Source: Sphingobium subterraneum (GTDB lineage Bacteria > Pseudomonadota > Alphaproteobacteria > Sphingomonadales > Sphingomonadaceae). Taken from it: a stretch of 64,000 bases of DNA. The notes beneath the pieces were generated by a model. It searched no databases and was not told the DNA's origin. It saw only the letters and a list, made by a program, of their open reading frames with translations. A program made the position numbers and the translations under genes. Positions 9,846 to 18,096 of this stretch are shown here, piece by piece; position 1 is the first letter of the stretch; every line of letters starts with the position of its first letter. The stretch lies in NCBI RefSeq assembly GCF_014199435.1, contig NZ_JACIJP010000001.1, positions 1,116,001-1,180,000 on the forward strand. The letters are read 5' to 3'.

Positions 9846-10727
9846 ATGAATGTCGTTTCCCGTACCCCCAAAACCCTTTTAATGCTCGCCATGCTTGCCA
9901 GCACGGCGTCCGTCAGCGCCGCCGCACAGGCGCAGGAGTCGACCGACGCTCCGTTGTCTGTGAATGTTACCGACACGTCCCCGCCCGAAGCAACGCCGTC
10001 GACCCGTGGTCCGCAGCTTGAGGGCATCATCTCCGGGCGCGACGAGGAAAGGGTGCGCGTCACGGCCGCTGACGGAACGAGCACGATTGTCACGGTCAAC
10101 AGCGCTACGCAGATCCGCGCAAAGGGCGGTTTTCTGGGCCTCAACCGCAGCAAGCTGGCGGCGGACTCGCTGATGAACGGCCTGCCCGTCACGGTGCGAA
10201 CCTTGCAGTCAGCCAACGGCCTGCTGGCAAGCCAGATCGACCTCAAGAATCAGGATCTCAAGACGGCATCAATGATCCGCAACGGCACGTCGCAGGGCTT
10301 TGCCGAGCAGACAGCGGCGACCGGAGCGCTGCGCAGTCGGGTGGCCGACATCGGCCAGTATAATGTAAAGACCACGACCAACGTCAACTTCGATACCGGC
10401 AAAGCCGCGTTGTCTCCGCAGGCCGAAAACGACCTGTGCGCGACCGCATCGGCGGCCGAGGGGATGAAGAACGCCCTCCTTCTGGTCGTTGGCTACACCG
10501 ATTCCACCGGCGACAGTGAGTTCAACCAGCGGCTGAGCGAAAAGCGCGCCGCCCGCGTCGTCAATTATCTGCAGCAGAACTGCGGCTGGAAGCCCTATCG
10601 CATGCTGACCCCGACCGGCATGTCAGAGGCGCAGCCTTTCACGGATAATGACACCCCCGAGGGCCGCGCGCAGAACCGCCGCGTGGCGGTAAACGTCCTG
10701 GTCAGTAAGGGTCTCGACGGCTTGTGA
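9846..10727 (+). CDS. OmpA-family outer-membrane/periplasmic protein
   Basis: The 293-residue protein starts with a signal peptide (basic start, hydrophobic LLMLAMLAST, cleavage after about AAAQAQ) and has AAGGAG upstream of its ATG. The middle part (about 50-150) looks like a small beta-rich DUF5666-type segment. The C-terminal 110 residues are a peptidoglycan-binding OmpA domain with NVNFDTGKAAL, GYTDSTGDSEFN, LSEKRAARVVNYL and AQNRRVAV. It probably tethers the outer membrane to the cell wall. A strong stem-loop follows at 10819. Confidence 0.88.
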   Translation: MNVVSRTPKTLLMLAMLASTASVSAAAQAQESTDAPLSVNVTDTSPPEATPSTRGPQLEGIISGRDEERVRVTAADGTSTIVTVNSATQIRAKGGFLGLNRSKLAADSLMNGLPVTVRTLQSANGLLASQIDLKNQDLKTASMIRNGTSQGFAEQTAATGALRSRVADIGQYNVKTTTNVNFDTGKAALSPQAENDLCATASAAEGMKNALLLVVGYTDSTGDSEFNQRLSEKRAARVVNYLQQNCGWKPYRMLTPTGMSEAQPFTDNDTPEGRAQNRRVAVNVLVSKGLDGL

Positions 10728-10818
10728 CGCTCCCGGCCTGCACCGGCGGGGGCCGATCGGCGATGACGGCCGGTTCCCGCTGGTGCTTGGCGATGTATTG
10801 GCAACGATTTATGAGACA

Positions 10819-10850
10819 TGGCGCTGGATGATCTAACTCATCGAGCGCCA
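10819..10850. terminator. Bidirectional stem-loop between convergent genes
   Basis: Thirteen-base arms (TGGCGCTGGATGA and TCATCGAGCGCCA) with one mismatch enclose a six-base loop. It lies between the end of the OmpA-family gene on the plus strand and the end of meh on the minus strand, where a shared terminator is expected. Confidence 0.6.
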
Positions 10851-10868
10851 CGCCCGACCAGCAAAATC

Positions 10869-11738
10869 TTATTCTGCGTCGTCGGCCCAGCGTGCGGTTG
10901 CCGACATGGCAACGGGTCCATCCGGCCGGCAGGTCCACAGCCTCCACTCGGCACCGTCAGCGCTCGCGTTAAGGGTCAGGATGTCGTCAGCGAAAACCGG
11001 CGATTGCGCGCGAAAGGAAAAATGTGTCGCAGGCTTTCCTTTTATCCGCGCCGCAAGGTTGCAGAGCAAGGTTGCCTGCAACGGTCCGTGCACCACAAGA
11101 TCGCGGTACCCTTCGACCCCGACTGCGTAATCCCGGTCGTAATGGATCCGGTGGCTGTTGAAGGTCAGTGCGGAATAGCGAAAGAGCAGCGGCGGCGAGA
11201 TTGCGACGTCCTGATGCTCCTGACCGACGCCCGCAGGATCGGCCACAGGTTGCGGCGCCGTCTCCCCGGTGACCGCATCCCGATAAACGATATCCTGCCG
11301 CTCTTGCACCAGCAGCCGGGAACCGCTTTCCAGGCGGTGCTCTACCGTAACGAACACCAAGTGGCCGCTCCGTCCCGACTTGGAGCGCAGATCCACAACG
11401 CGTGACACCCTGCGGACGGCCTCCCCGATGACGATAGGGCCGTGGAATGTGACATCGCCGCCCGCCCACATCCGGCGCGGCAGTGGCACCGGGGGCAGGA
11501 AGCCGCCCTTCGCCGGGTGTCCGTCTTCCGCCAGTTCGGCCGTGGGCACCGCTGGCTGCGCGAGGCAGAAATGGATGAGCGGAGCCGCGGGCTGCCCGCG
11601 CTCCGGTGGTGGGCCGGGAAGCTCTAGCGTGGCGTGAAATTTGCGCGCAAGGTCGAGTGTCACCACGTCTTCCAGGGTCTGTTCCCTGCCGATCCATGAT
11701 CGGAGGAAATCGAGATCGATGGCTACCTTGGATGTCAT
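10869..11738 (-). CDS. meh: 3-methylfumaryl-CoA (mesaconyl-C4-CoA) hydratase, FAS1-like hot-dog dehydratase
   Basis: The ATG at 11738 (TAGG seven bases upstream, 7 bp after the mcd stop) gives 289 residues, close to the about 280 of Chloroflexus Meh. Conserved parts recalled from that family are PLPRRMWAG (85-93), the hot-dog active-site region FRYSALTFNSHRIHYD (186-201) and VVHGPL (215-220). Meh hydrates mesaconyl-C4-CoA to (S)-citramalyl-CoA. It is the last gene of the operon with mcd and mct, which make its substrate, so the context and family agree. A more general HTD2/MaoC-type hydratase is the alternative reading. The protein is cytosolic. Confidence 0.8.
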   Translation of the reverse strand: MTSKVAIDLDFLRSWIGREQTLEDVVTLDLARKFHATLELPGPPPERGQPAAPLIHFCLAQPAVPTAELAEDGHPAKGGFLPPVPLPRRMWAGGDVTFHGPIVIGEAVRRVSRVVDLRSKSGRSGHLVFVTVEHRLESGSRLLVQERQDIVYRDAVTGETAPQPVADPAGVGQEHQDVAISPPLLFRYSALTFNSHRIHYDRDYAVGVEGYRDLVVHGPLQATLLCNLAARIKGKPATHFSFRAQSPVFADDILTLNASADGAEWRLWTCRPDGPVAMSATARWADDAE

Positions 11739-11745
11739 GCTGCGC

Positions 11746-13410
11746 CTACTCGCTTTCGAGCAATCGGCGAGAAATGACCTGCGCCTGAATTTCCGCTGCA
11801 CCCTCGAAGATCGACAGAATGCGCGCATCGCACAAGACCCGGGAAATCGGAAATTCCAGCGCGAAACCATTGCCGCCATGAATTTGCACGGCATTGTCGG
11901 CCGCTGCCCAAGCCGTCCGCGCGGCGAGCAGCTTCGCCATGCCGGCCTCCAGATCGCAACGGCGGCCCTCATCCTTGGCTCGCGCCGCTCGATAGGTGAG
12001 CTGCCTGACAAGATGGATTTCAACCGCCATGGCGACCAGTTTATCGGCCACTCGGGGAAAAGCGATCAGCGGCTTGCCGAACTGCTTGCGGTCAAGCGCA
12101 TAACTCAACCCGAGATCGAGGGCGGACTGGGCCACACCGATGGCGCGGGCAGCGGTCTGGATACGCGCTGACTCGAACGTCTGCATCAACTGGCGGAAGC
12201 CCTGCCCTTCGACGCCCCCGAGCAACCCTTCGGCGGGCACCTGGAAGCCATCGAAAGCCAGTTCATATTCCTTCATGCCGCGGTAGCCCAGCACTTCGAT
12301 TTCGCCGCCGGTCAGGCCTTCGACCGGAAAGTCGTTCTGCTCGGTCGCGGGCGGCTTCTCAGCGAGAAGGATGGACAGGCCGCGATGCCCGGAGTCCGGC
12401 GAACCGGTCCTCGCAAGGATCGTCATCACATTGGCACGGGCGCCGTGTGTTATCCACGTCTTGTTGCCCGTAACAACGTACGCCTCGCCCTCCCGTACCG
12501 CGCGTGTACGCAGCGCGGCGAGGTCCGATCCGTTGTCCGGCTCGGTAAAGACGGCGGTGGGAATAATCTCACCTGCGCTAATCCGGGGCAGGAAATGCGC
12601 CTTTTGCGCGTCCGTCCCCCCGCTTATAATGAGTTCAGCGGCGATTTCCGATCGCGTGCCGAGCGAACCGACGCCGATATAGCCGCGCGACAGTTCTTCC
12701 GACACGACGCACATCGAAACCTTTGACAGGCCGAGGCCGCCAAACGCTTCGGGAATAGTCAGCCCGAAGACCCCCATCTCGGACATTTCTGCGATCAGGC
12801 TCAACGGGATATAGTCGTTCCGCAAATGCCAGCTTTGGGCGTGGGGCGTGACCTTCGCGGCGACGAAGGACTGCATCTGGTCGCGGATCGCCGCAAGCGT
12901 CTCATCCAGCCCGTCATCGCCGAACGTGCTCGTCGCGCCGCCCTTCACAAGCCATTCCGCCAGTTGCGCACGGTTCGACGCAGTGTTTCCGCCTTCGATG
13001 AGATCGTTCACGGCACCCGCCCGAAGCCGGGCGGCGTCTGCCGCATCAATGCCAAGCTCGCGCAGCCGGATCGTTTCGCCCTGGCTCATCGCGATACCAC
13101 CGAAGATCTGGTCGAGAGTCTCGCCAACGCCAACTTGAACGAGCAGTCGCTCCAAAGCGCCGAACCGGTCCTCGCGATCGAGCGCATCGATATAGTCGGC
13201 CATCGCCTTTACCGTTTCGATGTACGTCGCGAGCCACGCGAGACCGTGCAGGGCGTGTTGCTGCGTGTCGGTCTCCTCTCGCGGCGAAACCGAGTTGCGC
13301 GCAAACCGTCGCGCGGCCCCGAGTATTTCATCCAGGCTGACTACCGCAGCGGCGATTGTCCCTCGCAAGGTGCAGGATTGGTCGGATCGGACGGGTGAAC
13401 GTGTCATCAT
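11746..13410 (-). CDS. mcd: (2S)-methylsuccinyl-CoA dehydrogenase
   Basis: At 554 residues this is longer than ordinary acyl-CoA dehydrogenases. The extra N-terminal about 150 residues contain QQHALHGLAWLATYIE and GGIAMSQGE, the pattern I know from methylsuccinyl-CoA dehydrogenases of the ethylmalonyl-CoA pathway. The catalytic domain follows (about 165-554), with TEPDNGSDLAALRT, the FAD region RKQFGKPL and the catalytic Glu in SIFEGAAEIQ (Glu536). It oxidises methylsuccinyl-CoA to mesaconyl-C1-CoA, passing electrons to ETF. Its start overlaps the mct stop by four bases (ATGA). No other ethylmalonyl-CoA pathway gene (such as crotonyl-CoA carboxylase/reductase) is in the window, which suggests a catabolic use here. 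Confidence 0.85.
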   Translation of the reverse strand: MMTRSPVRSDQSCTLRGTIAAAVVSLDEILGAARRFARNSVSPREETDTQQHALHGLAWLATYIETVKAMADYIDALDREDRFGALERLLVQVGVGETLDQIFGGIAMSQGETIRLRELGIDAADAARLRAGAVNDLIEGGNTASNRAQLAEWLVKGGATSTFGDDGLDETLAAIRDQMQSFVAAKVTPHAQSWHLRNDYIPLSLIAEMSEMGVFGLTIPEAFGGLGLSKVSMCVVSEELSRGYIGVGSLGTRSEIAAELIISGGTDAQKAHFLPRISAGEIIPTAVFTEPDNGSDLAALRTRAVREGEAYVVTGNKTWITHGARANVMTILARTGSPDSGHRGLSILLAEKPPATEQNDFPVEGLTGGEIEVLGYRGMKEYELAFDGFQVPAEGLLGGVEGQGFRQLMQTFESARIQTAARAIGVAQSALDLGLSYALDRKQFGKPLIAFPRVADKLVAMAVEIHLVRQLTYRAARAKDEGRRCDLEAGMAKLLAARTAWAAADNAVQIHGGNGFALEFPISRVLCDARILSIFEGAAEIQAQVISRRLLESE

Positions 13411-14633
13411 GGTTCCATTCGGTTGGCAACGACACCATGGTCGTGCAGGGCTCCGATCTCCGAAGCCGAAAGGCCGAGAATGTCGGCGAGCACCTCATCC
13501 GTGTGTTCGCCGAGCATGGGTGCGCGGGTCGGCACACCGCGCGCACGTCCGGTCAACGACCCGGCGGCACCCGGCGTGAGGTAACGATATCCCGAAGCGT
13601 GATCGACGGGATGCAGCACAGGATTGCCCGGACCGAACCGCGGGTCCCCCGCAAGCGCTTCGCCAAGCGTCTGATAGGGACCCCAGCAAACCCCGGCCGG
13701 ATTGAACAGCGCAGGGAGATCCGGCAGCTTTCGCAATCGGACCGCCGCCTCGACCAGCGGGAACAGCCTGTCACGGTGCACGAACCGCATACCGGCGTCA
13801 TGATCGAAGGACACGCCCAGTTCCTGCTCGATCGCCGCCACAGCAGCGCCGATGCCCAGCGCTGCAACAAGGCCGGTCCACTGGCGCGGTGTGAGTGCGA
13901 CAATCATTACGCGTGCGCCATCGGCTGTTTCGAAATCCCGACCGAAGGCACCGTTCAGGTCATTTCCCATCCGCGGCCGGTCCTGCCCGGAAATCGTTAC
14001 TTCCGCGATCTGCCCAAGATGCCCGAGGCTGGCGATCGCCAGGTCGGACAGCGGGACCTTCAGCTCTCCCCCCTGCCCGGTCGCCGCGCGTTGCCGCTCC
14101 ATGGCCAGTAACGCGAAGGCCGCATATGCCCCTGCCATCAGATCCCAGGCTGGCAAGACATGATTGACGGGGACGCTCGACCCAACCGGGCCGGTCATGG
14201 CGGGGACACCGACCGCGCTGTTGACGGTGTAGTCCACTGCCGGTGTCCCATCGGCCCATCCCATCACGCGCACTGTGATGAGATCCTGCCGCTGCGCCGC
14301 CAGCTTTTCGTGAGCGAGGAACCCGCCCTCCGGAAAATTGGTCAGAAATATGCCGGATTGCTTGCCCGGAGCGGTCACGAGACGAACCGCAAGCTCCCGA
14401 CCTTCGGGCCTGCGCAGATCGATCGCAATCGACTTTTTGCCCTTGTTCAGCCCCTCCCAATAAAGGCTGCGACCATTGGGCGCGATCGGCCAGCGATCGA
14501 AGTCGGGGCCGCCGCCAATGTCGTCGAAGCGGATCACTTGCGCCCCCATCTGGAGCAGATGCAACCCGCACGATGGCGCGGCAATGAACGAGGCGCCTTC
14601 GATGATCCTGAGGCCTTCAAGGATGCGATACAT
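13407..14633 (-). CDS. mct: 2-methylfumaryl-CoA isomerase (mesaconyl-CoA C1-C4 CoA transferase)
   Basis: This 408-residue CaiB/BaiF (class III) CoA transferase matches the Chloroflexus Mct pattern along its whole length, which is about 409 residues there: VIRFDDIGGGPDFDRWP (34-50), GLNKGKKSIAIDLR (61-74), VDYTVN (133-138), VNHVLPAWD (156-164, catalytic Asp164), GHLGQIAEV and GAFGRDFET. Mct moves CoA within the molecule from C1 to C4 of mesaconate. In the 3-hydroxypropionate bicycle it sits between Mch and Meh; here it lies directly between the HADH and mcd genes and just before meh. GGGAG precedes the ATG by five bases. A general formyl-CoA-transferase label would miss these Mct-specific blocks. 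Confidence 0.87.
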   Translation of the reverse strand: MYRILEGLRIIEGASFIAAPSCGLHLLQMGAQVIRFDDIGGGPDFDRWPIAPNGRSLYWEGLNKGKKSIAIDLRRPEGRELAVRLVTAPGKQSGIFLTNFPEGGFLAHEKLAAQRQDLITVRVMGWADGTPAVDYTVNSAVGVPAMTGPVGSSVPVNHVLPAWDLMAGAYAAFALLAMERQRAATGQGGELKVPLSDLAIASLGHLGQIAEVTISGQDRPRMGNDLNGAFGRDFETADGARVMIVALTPRQWTGLVAALGIGAAVAAIEQELGVSFDHDAGMRFVHRDRLFPLVEAAVRLRKLPDLPALFNPAGVCWGPYQTLGEALAGDPRFGPGNPVLHPVDHASGYRYLTPGAAGSLTGRARGVPTRAPMLGEHTDEVLADILGLSASEIGALHDHGVVANRMEP

Positions 14634-14648
14634 GGCGGCTCCCGGCTC

Positions 14649-16133
14649 CTAGCGTGCGACTTTTGCCGACATGCCGAGCATCGCGCGCTGCCTGAGCCAA
14701 AGGCTCGGGCGGTAGCGATCGGCGCCGGTTATGTCCTGCAGGTTGGTCAATATCCGGTGCACGGTGGGAAGCCCCATCCGGTCGGCGATGGCCAGCGGCC
14801 CAGCCGGGTAATTGAGGCCCAGTTCCATCGCCCGGTCGATGTCATCCGGCGATGCGAGACTCATTTGCGCGATCTCGCACCCCAGATTGGCGATCATGGC
14901 GAGCATCCGTGGCGCCACGAAGCCGGGCGTATCCGCGATGACATGCACCGTATAGCCGATCGTGGCCAGCCACGCGCGTGTCTCCTCCAAAACGTCGGCC
15001 GCACCAAGAGGCGCCATGATGGTCAGCGTGCCGCGATCCACCCCGGTTGCATCCATCGCGACAACGCGGTCAGGGTCCAGGCCGTCGCGTATGGCGACTG
15101 TCGCTGCGTCCTCCCCGAACACTTCAATGAGGATCGGCCGGTCCGGATCGCGCGTCGGCGTGAGACCGTAACCCTGCAATATCGAACCCAGCCCCGCCCC
15201 AAGCCTGTCGTCGGCCGTAAACGAAACGGATCGAAGATCGTCGGCCTGCGGTGCGGATACCGACCGCTGGTCGCCGTCGCCATAAGCATAAAATCCGCGT
15301 CCGGTCTTTCGACCATATCGGCCCGCCTCGACCATCAGTTGATGCAGATAGGTGGTCTTGAGGCGTGGTTCGCCCTGATACCCTTCGAAGATCAGTTTCG
15401 TGACCGGGAAGTTCACGTCGATGCCGGTAAGATCCATCAGCTCGAACGGTCCCATCCGAAACCCGCAGGCATTCCGCATGATCGCGTCGATGGTCGGTGC
15501 ATCCGCCGCACTTTCCTGCAACAGATGCAGCGCCTCGGTATAATATGCGCGGCCGCCGAGATTGACGAGGAAACCAGGCGCATCGGCGACATCGATGGCG
15601 ACCTTGCCGAAACGCTTCGCCGCCGCATGGGCGATCTGCAGGGTTTCAGGGTTCGTTGCCGGCCCACGGACGATCTCGACCAATCGCATGACCGGCACCG
15701 GATTGAAAAAATGCATGCCACACACACGCTCCGGTCGCGCACAACCGCGCGCGATCGCGGCGATCGACAGGGAGGACGTGTTCGTCGCGAGCACGCAGGC
15801 GGATGACACGATGGCTTCCAGAGCGACAAAAAGCGCCTGCTTTGCATCCAGCCTTTCGATGATCGCCTCCACGACCAGATCGGCCGCGTGTAGATCGGCC
15901 AGCGAGGACGCCTTGGTCAGCTTTTCGGGTGCACGGTCGACGACATCGGGCGCCAGCCGCCCCTTCTCCCCTTCCGATGTGAGCCGCGCAAAAATCCGTT
16001 CAGCGGCCGCCTCGACTGCCCCCGGTTGCTGATCGAACAGGGCGACGTCCAACCCAGCGGCGAGCGCCGTTTGCGCAATGCCGGACCCCATTGCCCCGGC
16101 CCCGACCACGCCGATCACGGCCGCCGCTTTCAT
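14649..16133 (-). CDS. 3-hydroxyacyl-CoA dehydrogenase, PaaH-like with duplicated C-terminal domain
   Basis: The 494-residue protein has an NAD-binding Rossmann start (VVGAGAMGSGIA, 9-20), the catalytic CGMHFFNPVPVM (His141), one C-terminal 3HCDH domain (about 185-285) and a second 3HCDH domain (about 370-480, with DTPGFVAPRMLAM and GLNYPAGPLAIAD). This two-domain form of about 500 residues is typical of PaaH, the 3-hydroxyadipyl-CoA dehydrogenase, so a dicarboxylyl-CoA substrate is likely. It would oxidise the 3-hydroxyacyl-CoA made by the upstream hydratase, whose stop overlaps its ATG by four bases. The product would go to the thiolase at 19357. Confidence 0.9.
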   Translation of the reverse strand: MKAAAVIGVVGAGAMGSGIAQTALAAGLDVALFDQQPGAVEAAAERIFARLTSEGEKGRLAPDVVDRAPEKLTKASSLADLHAADLVVEAIIERLDAKQALFVALEAIVSSACVLATNTSSLSIAAIARGCARPERVCGMHFFNPVPVMRLVEIVRGPATNPETLQIAHAAAKRFGKVAIDVADAPGFLVNLGGRAYYTEALHLLQESAADAPTIDAIMRNACGFRMGPFELMDLTGIDVNFPVTKLIFEGYQGEPRLKTTYLHQLMVEAGRYGRKTGRGFYAYGDGDQRSVSAPQADDLRSVSFTADDRLGAGLGSILQGYGLTPTRDPDRPILIEVFGEDAATVAIRDGLDPDRVVAMDATGVDRGTLTIMAPLGAADVLEETRAWLATIGYTVHVIADTPGFVAPRMLAMIANLGCEIAQMSLASPDDIDRAMELGLNYPAGPLAIADRMGLPTVHRILTNLQDITGADRYRPSLWLRQRAMLGMSAKVAR

Positions 16134-16930
16134 CGTGCCGCCTTCGGGTTGCCGCTGCGCGATAGGATTTTCATCATCGCATCGCGCTGGTGCGGCTTCC
16201 CGAACAGATCCTCGAACCAGGGCCGCTCCGCCGCGACAGCATCTCCCACAAAACTGTTCTCGCTCAAGCGTAACGCCTTCTTGACGATGGTCATGACACC
16301 AGGAGCCATCGTGACTGCGCGCGTGGCGAGTTCGAGCGCACGGGCCTCGACACCATCATCCGCGACGACGTGCGAAACGATACCCCGTGCGGCTGCCGTA
16401 GCGGCATCGATCATGTCTCCGGTCAGCAACCAGAGCATGGCCTGCTGCCGACCGACAATGCGCGCAAGACGCTGCATACCCCCAGCTCCGGGGACGATAC
16501 CGACTTTCGGCTCGGGAAGTCCGAAACGGGCGCCCTCCCCCGCCACGATCAGATCGCATTGCAACGCGAGTTCAAATCCACCGCCCAGCGCGAAGCCACG
16601 GACCGCAGCGATAATCGGTTTGGTGCAGAGCGCCATCGCATCCCACGCGACACGCAAATCGTCGAACCGCCGGTCGCCGGGTTCCAGATCGACCAGTTCG
16701 GCAAGATCGGCTCCCGCGGCAAAGGCGCGCTCATCCCCGGCAATTACGATCGCGGCGATACGAGGATCGGCCTCAGCCGCATCAAGATGGTGGGCAAGCG
16801 TGCGCCGAAGTTCCAGACTGAGTGCATTGAGCTTTTCGGGCCGATTGAGGCGCAACAGGGCGACCCCCTCGCACGGCGTGCTGCGCAAGACGACGTCGGA
16901 AACCTCGGAGTGCACATCTTGCTGGGACAC
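16130..16930 (-). CDS. Enoyl-CoA hydratase
   Basis: A GTG at 16930 with AGGA about six bases upstream gives 266 residues; a TTG at 16978 would add 16 residues but has no ribosome site. This is a full crotonase-fold enzyme: RLNRPEKLNAL, the oxyanion-hole AAGADLAEL, and both catalytic glutamates in LGGGFELAL and FGLPEPKVG, followed by GIVPGAGGMQRL. It should hydrate trans-2-enoyl-CoA to 3-hydroxyacyl-CoA, like PaaF. It is the first gene of the hydratase-HADH-mct-mcd-meh operon, and a near-palindromic operator lies upstream at 17018-17034. Confidence 0.9.
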   Translation of the reverse strand: MSQQDVHSEVSDVVLRSTPCEGVALLRLNRPEKLNALSLELRRTLAHHLDAAEADPRIAAIVIAGDERAFAAGADLAELVDLEPGDRRFDDLRVAWDAMALCTKPIIAAVRGFALGGGFELALQCDLIVAGEGARFGLPEPKVGIVPGAGGMQRLARIVGRQQAMLWLLTGDMIDAATAAARGIVSHVVADDGVEARALELATRAVTMAPGVMTIVKKALRLSENSFVGDAVAAERPWFEDLFGKPHQRDAMMKILSRSGNPKAAR

Positions 16931-17017
16931 GGCGTTATCCTGGATTGTCCTTTGCAGAGACGAACGACAGGTCCGCAATCTGCCCGATTTCGACCAGACC
17001 CTAATTCAAAAAATGAT

Positions 17018-17034
17018 ATTCCGCAATGCAGAAT
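17018..17034. promoter_or_regulatory. Candidate IclR operator in front of the minus-strand operon
   Basis: ATTCCGC-AAT-GCAGAAT is an inverted repeat with one mismatch between its arms. It lies about 90 bp upstream of the hydratase start and just after the iclR stop. It nearly matches the perfect palindrome at 17974-17992, including the trailing TTTC, so both are candidate sites for the IclR protein encoded between them. Confidence 0.6.
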
Positions 17035-17067
17035 TTCCGTTCGCAGTAATTCGTGTTGGTACTTCTC

Positions 17068-17895
17068 TCAATAGCTGGCCGGGTGATGCAGTAGTTCGGC
17101 GGTGATGTTTGCGACCGTATGGACCAAACGCGGCCCGATCTCCTCACGGATCCGTTCCTCGGTCAGCTGGAACGCTGGCCCCGAGCAGTTGAGGGCATAA
17201 ACCGTCGCGCCGTTGCCGGAGACAAGCGGGGCACCAACCCCATTGATGGTGCGCTCAAAGGTACCGAGCGAAACACAAAATCCGTTCTTTTCCAGCTCTT
17301 TGAACGCGATGTTGATCTGCTTCTTGACGTTCTGCCAGTTCGCTCCCTCCGCCCGCTGGATCCCCGACAGCAGGAAGTCGCGCTCTTTTTCCGGCAATCC
17401 AAACAGGAACGCCATCCCGAGCGCCGACTTCTGGATCGGGATACGGGCGCCGACATCCAGACGCAGGGAGACGGTCGCGCTGCCATGGGCAAGTTCGAGA
17501 TACGTCATTTGCAAACGGTCGCGGTTCCCAAGGGCAACGGAAGCACCGGCGATGTCGGCCAGTTCCTGCATATGGGGTTTTGCCGTTTTGCGGATTCCGA
17601 TATTGTTCAGGAACGCATATCCAAGCGCGAGAACCGGCGTACCCAGCGCGTATTTCTCATGCCGACTGCTGTATTCGAGATAGCCGAGCATCGTCAGCGT
17701 GTGCGTCAGACGCGATATTGTCGGCTTTGGCAGCCTCGTCCGTTCCGCCAGTTCCTGATTGCCCAGCAGACCATCTCCGGGTTCAAAAGCGCGCAAAACC
17801 TCAAGGCCGCGAGCGAGCGCCGTAACGAATTGGCGGTCGCCATGCGCCTCCCGATCCGTCGGCAACTCGATTAACTTTTCGAAGACTTTGCTCAA
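17068..17895 (-). CDS. IclR-family transcriptional regulator
   Basis: A TTG at 17895 sits directly behind a long GGGAGGAGGGG ribosome site and gives 275 residues, the normal IclR size; the frame is open far upstream but that part overlaps the divergent acyl-CoA dehydrogenase gene. The winged helix-turn-helix covers about 15-75 (ALARGLEVLRAF, LPKPTISRLTHTL) and the effector-binding domain about 90-270 (IPIQKSALGMAFL, NGVGAPLVSGNG). Such proteins bind small carboxylic or aromatic ligands. The gene lies between the two catabolic transcription units, and matching palindromes are found in both promoter regions, so it very likely controls both. Confidence 0.93.
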   Translation of the reverse strand: MSKVFEKLIELPTDREAHGDRQFVTALARGLEVLRAFEPGDGLLGNQELAERTRLPKPTISRLTHTLTMLGYLEYSSRHEKYALGTPVLALGYAFLNNIGIRKTAKPHMQELADIAGASVALGNRDRLQMTYLELAHGSATVSLRLDVGARIPIQKSALGMAFLFGLPEKERDFLLSGIQRAEGANWQNVKKQINIAFKELEKNGFCVSLGTFERTINGVGAPLVSGNGATVYALNCSGPAFQLTEERIREEIGPRLVHTVANITAELLHHPASY

Positions 17896-17973
17896 ACGTC
17901 CCCTCCTCCCGATCCGATCACGCCGCAGCCTAGAACATCTGCAGCGTAATGTCATTCCACCCATCCTATACAC

Positions 17974-17992
17974 AATTCTGCATTGCAGAATT
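17974..17992. promoter_or_regulatory. Candidate IclR operator, perfect 19-bp palindrome
   Basis: AATTCTGC-ATT-GCAGAATT has perfect eight-base arms around a three-base centre. It lies in the divergent region between iclR (start 17895) and the acyl-CoA dehydrogenase gene (start 18097 or 18115). The size and symmetry suit an IclR dimer pair. It shares GCAGAATTTC with the site at 17018. Confidence 0.68.
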
Positions 17993-18096
17993 TCATTCCA
18001 TTGACGCAACAGGGGCTCCTTGGTAGGAAACGGCAGCTGGATTTCCGGCATCGCGTTTCGACGCACCGATAACCGACCGGCGATGCCGCATCGCCC

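Noticed and set aside
11739..12023. Upstream extension of the meh frame (95 codons)
   Set aside because: It overlaps mcd coding sequence in another frame; the ATG at 11738 fits the operon spacing and family length.
14160..15806. Open frame of 548 codons on the plus strand
   Set aside because: It lies antisense to the HADH and mct genes, has no recognisable domain and a skewed His/Arg-rich composition typical of opposite-strand frames in GC-rich DNA.
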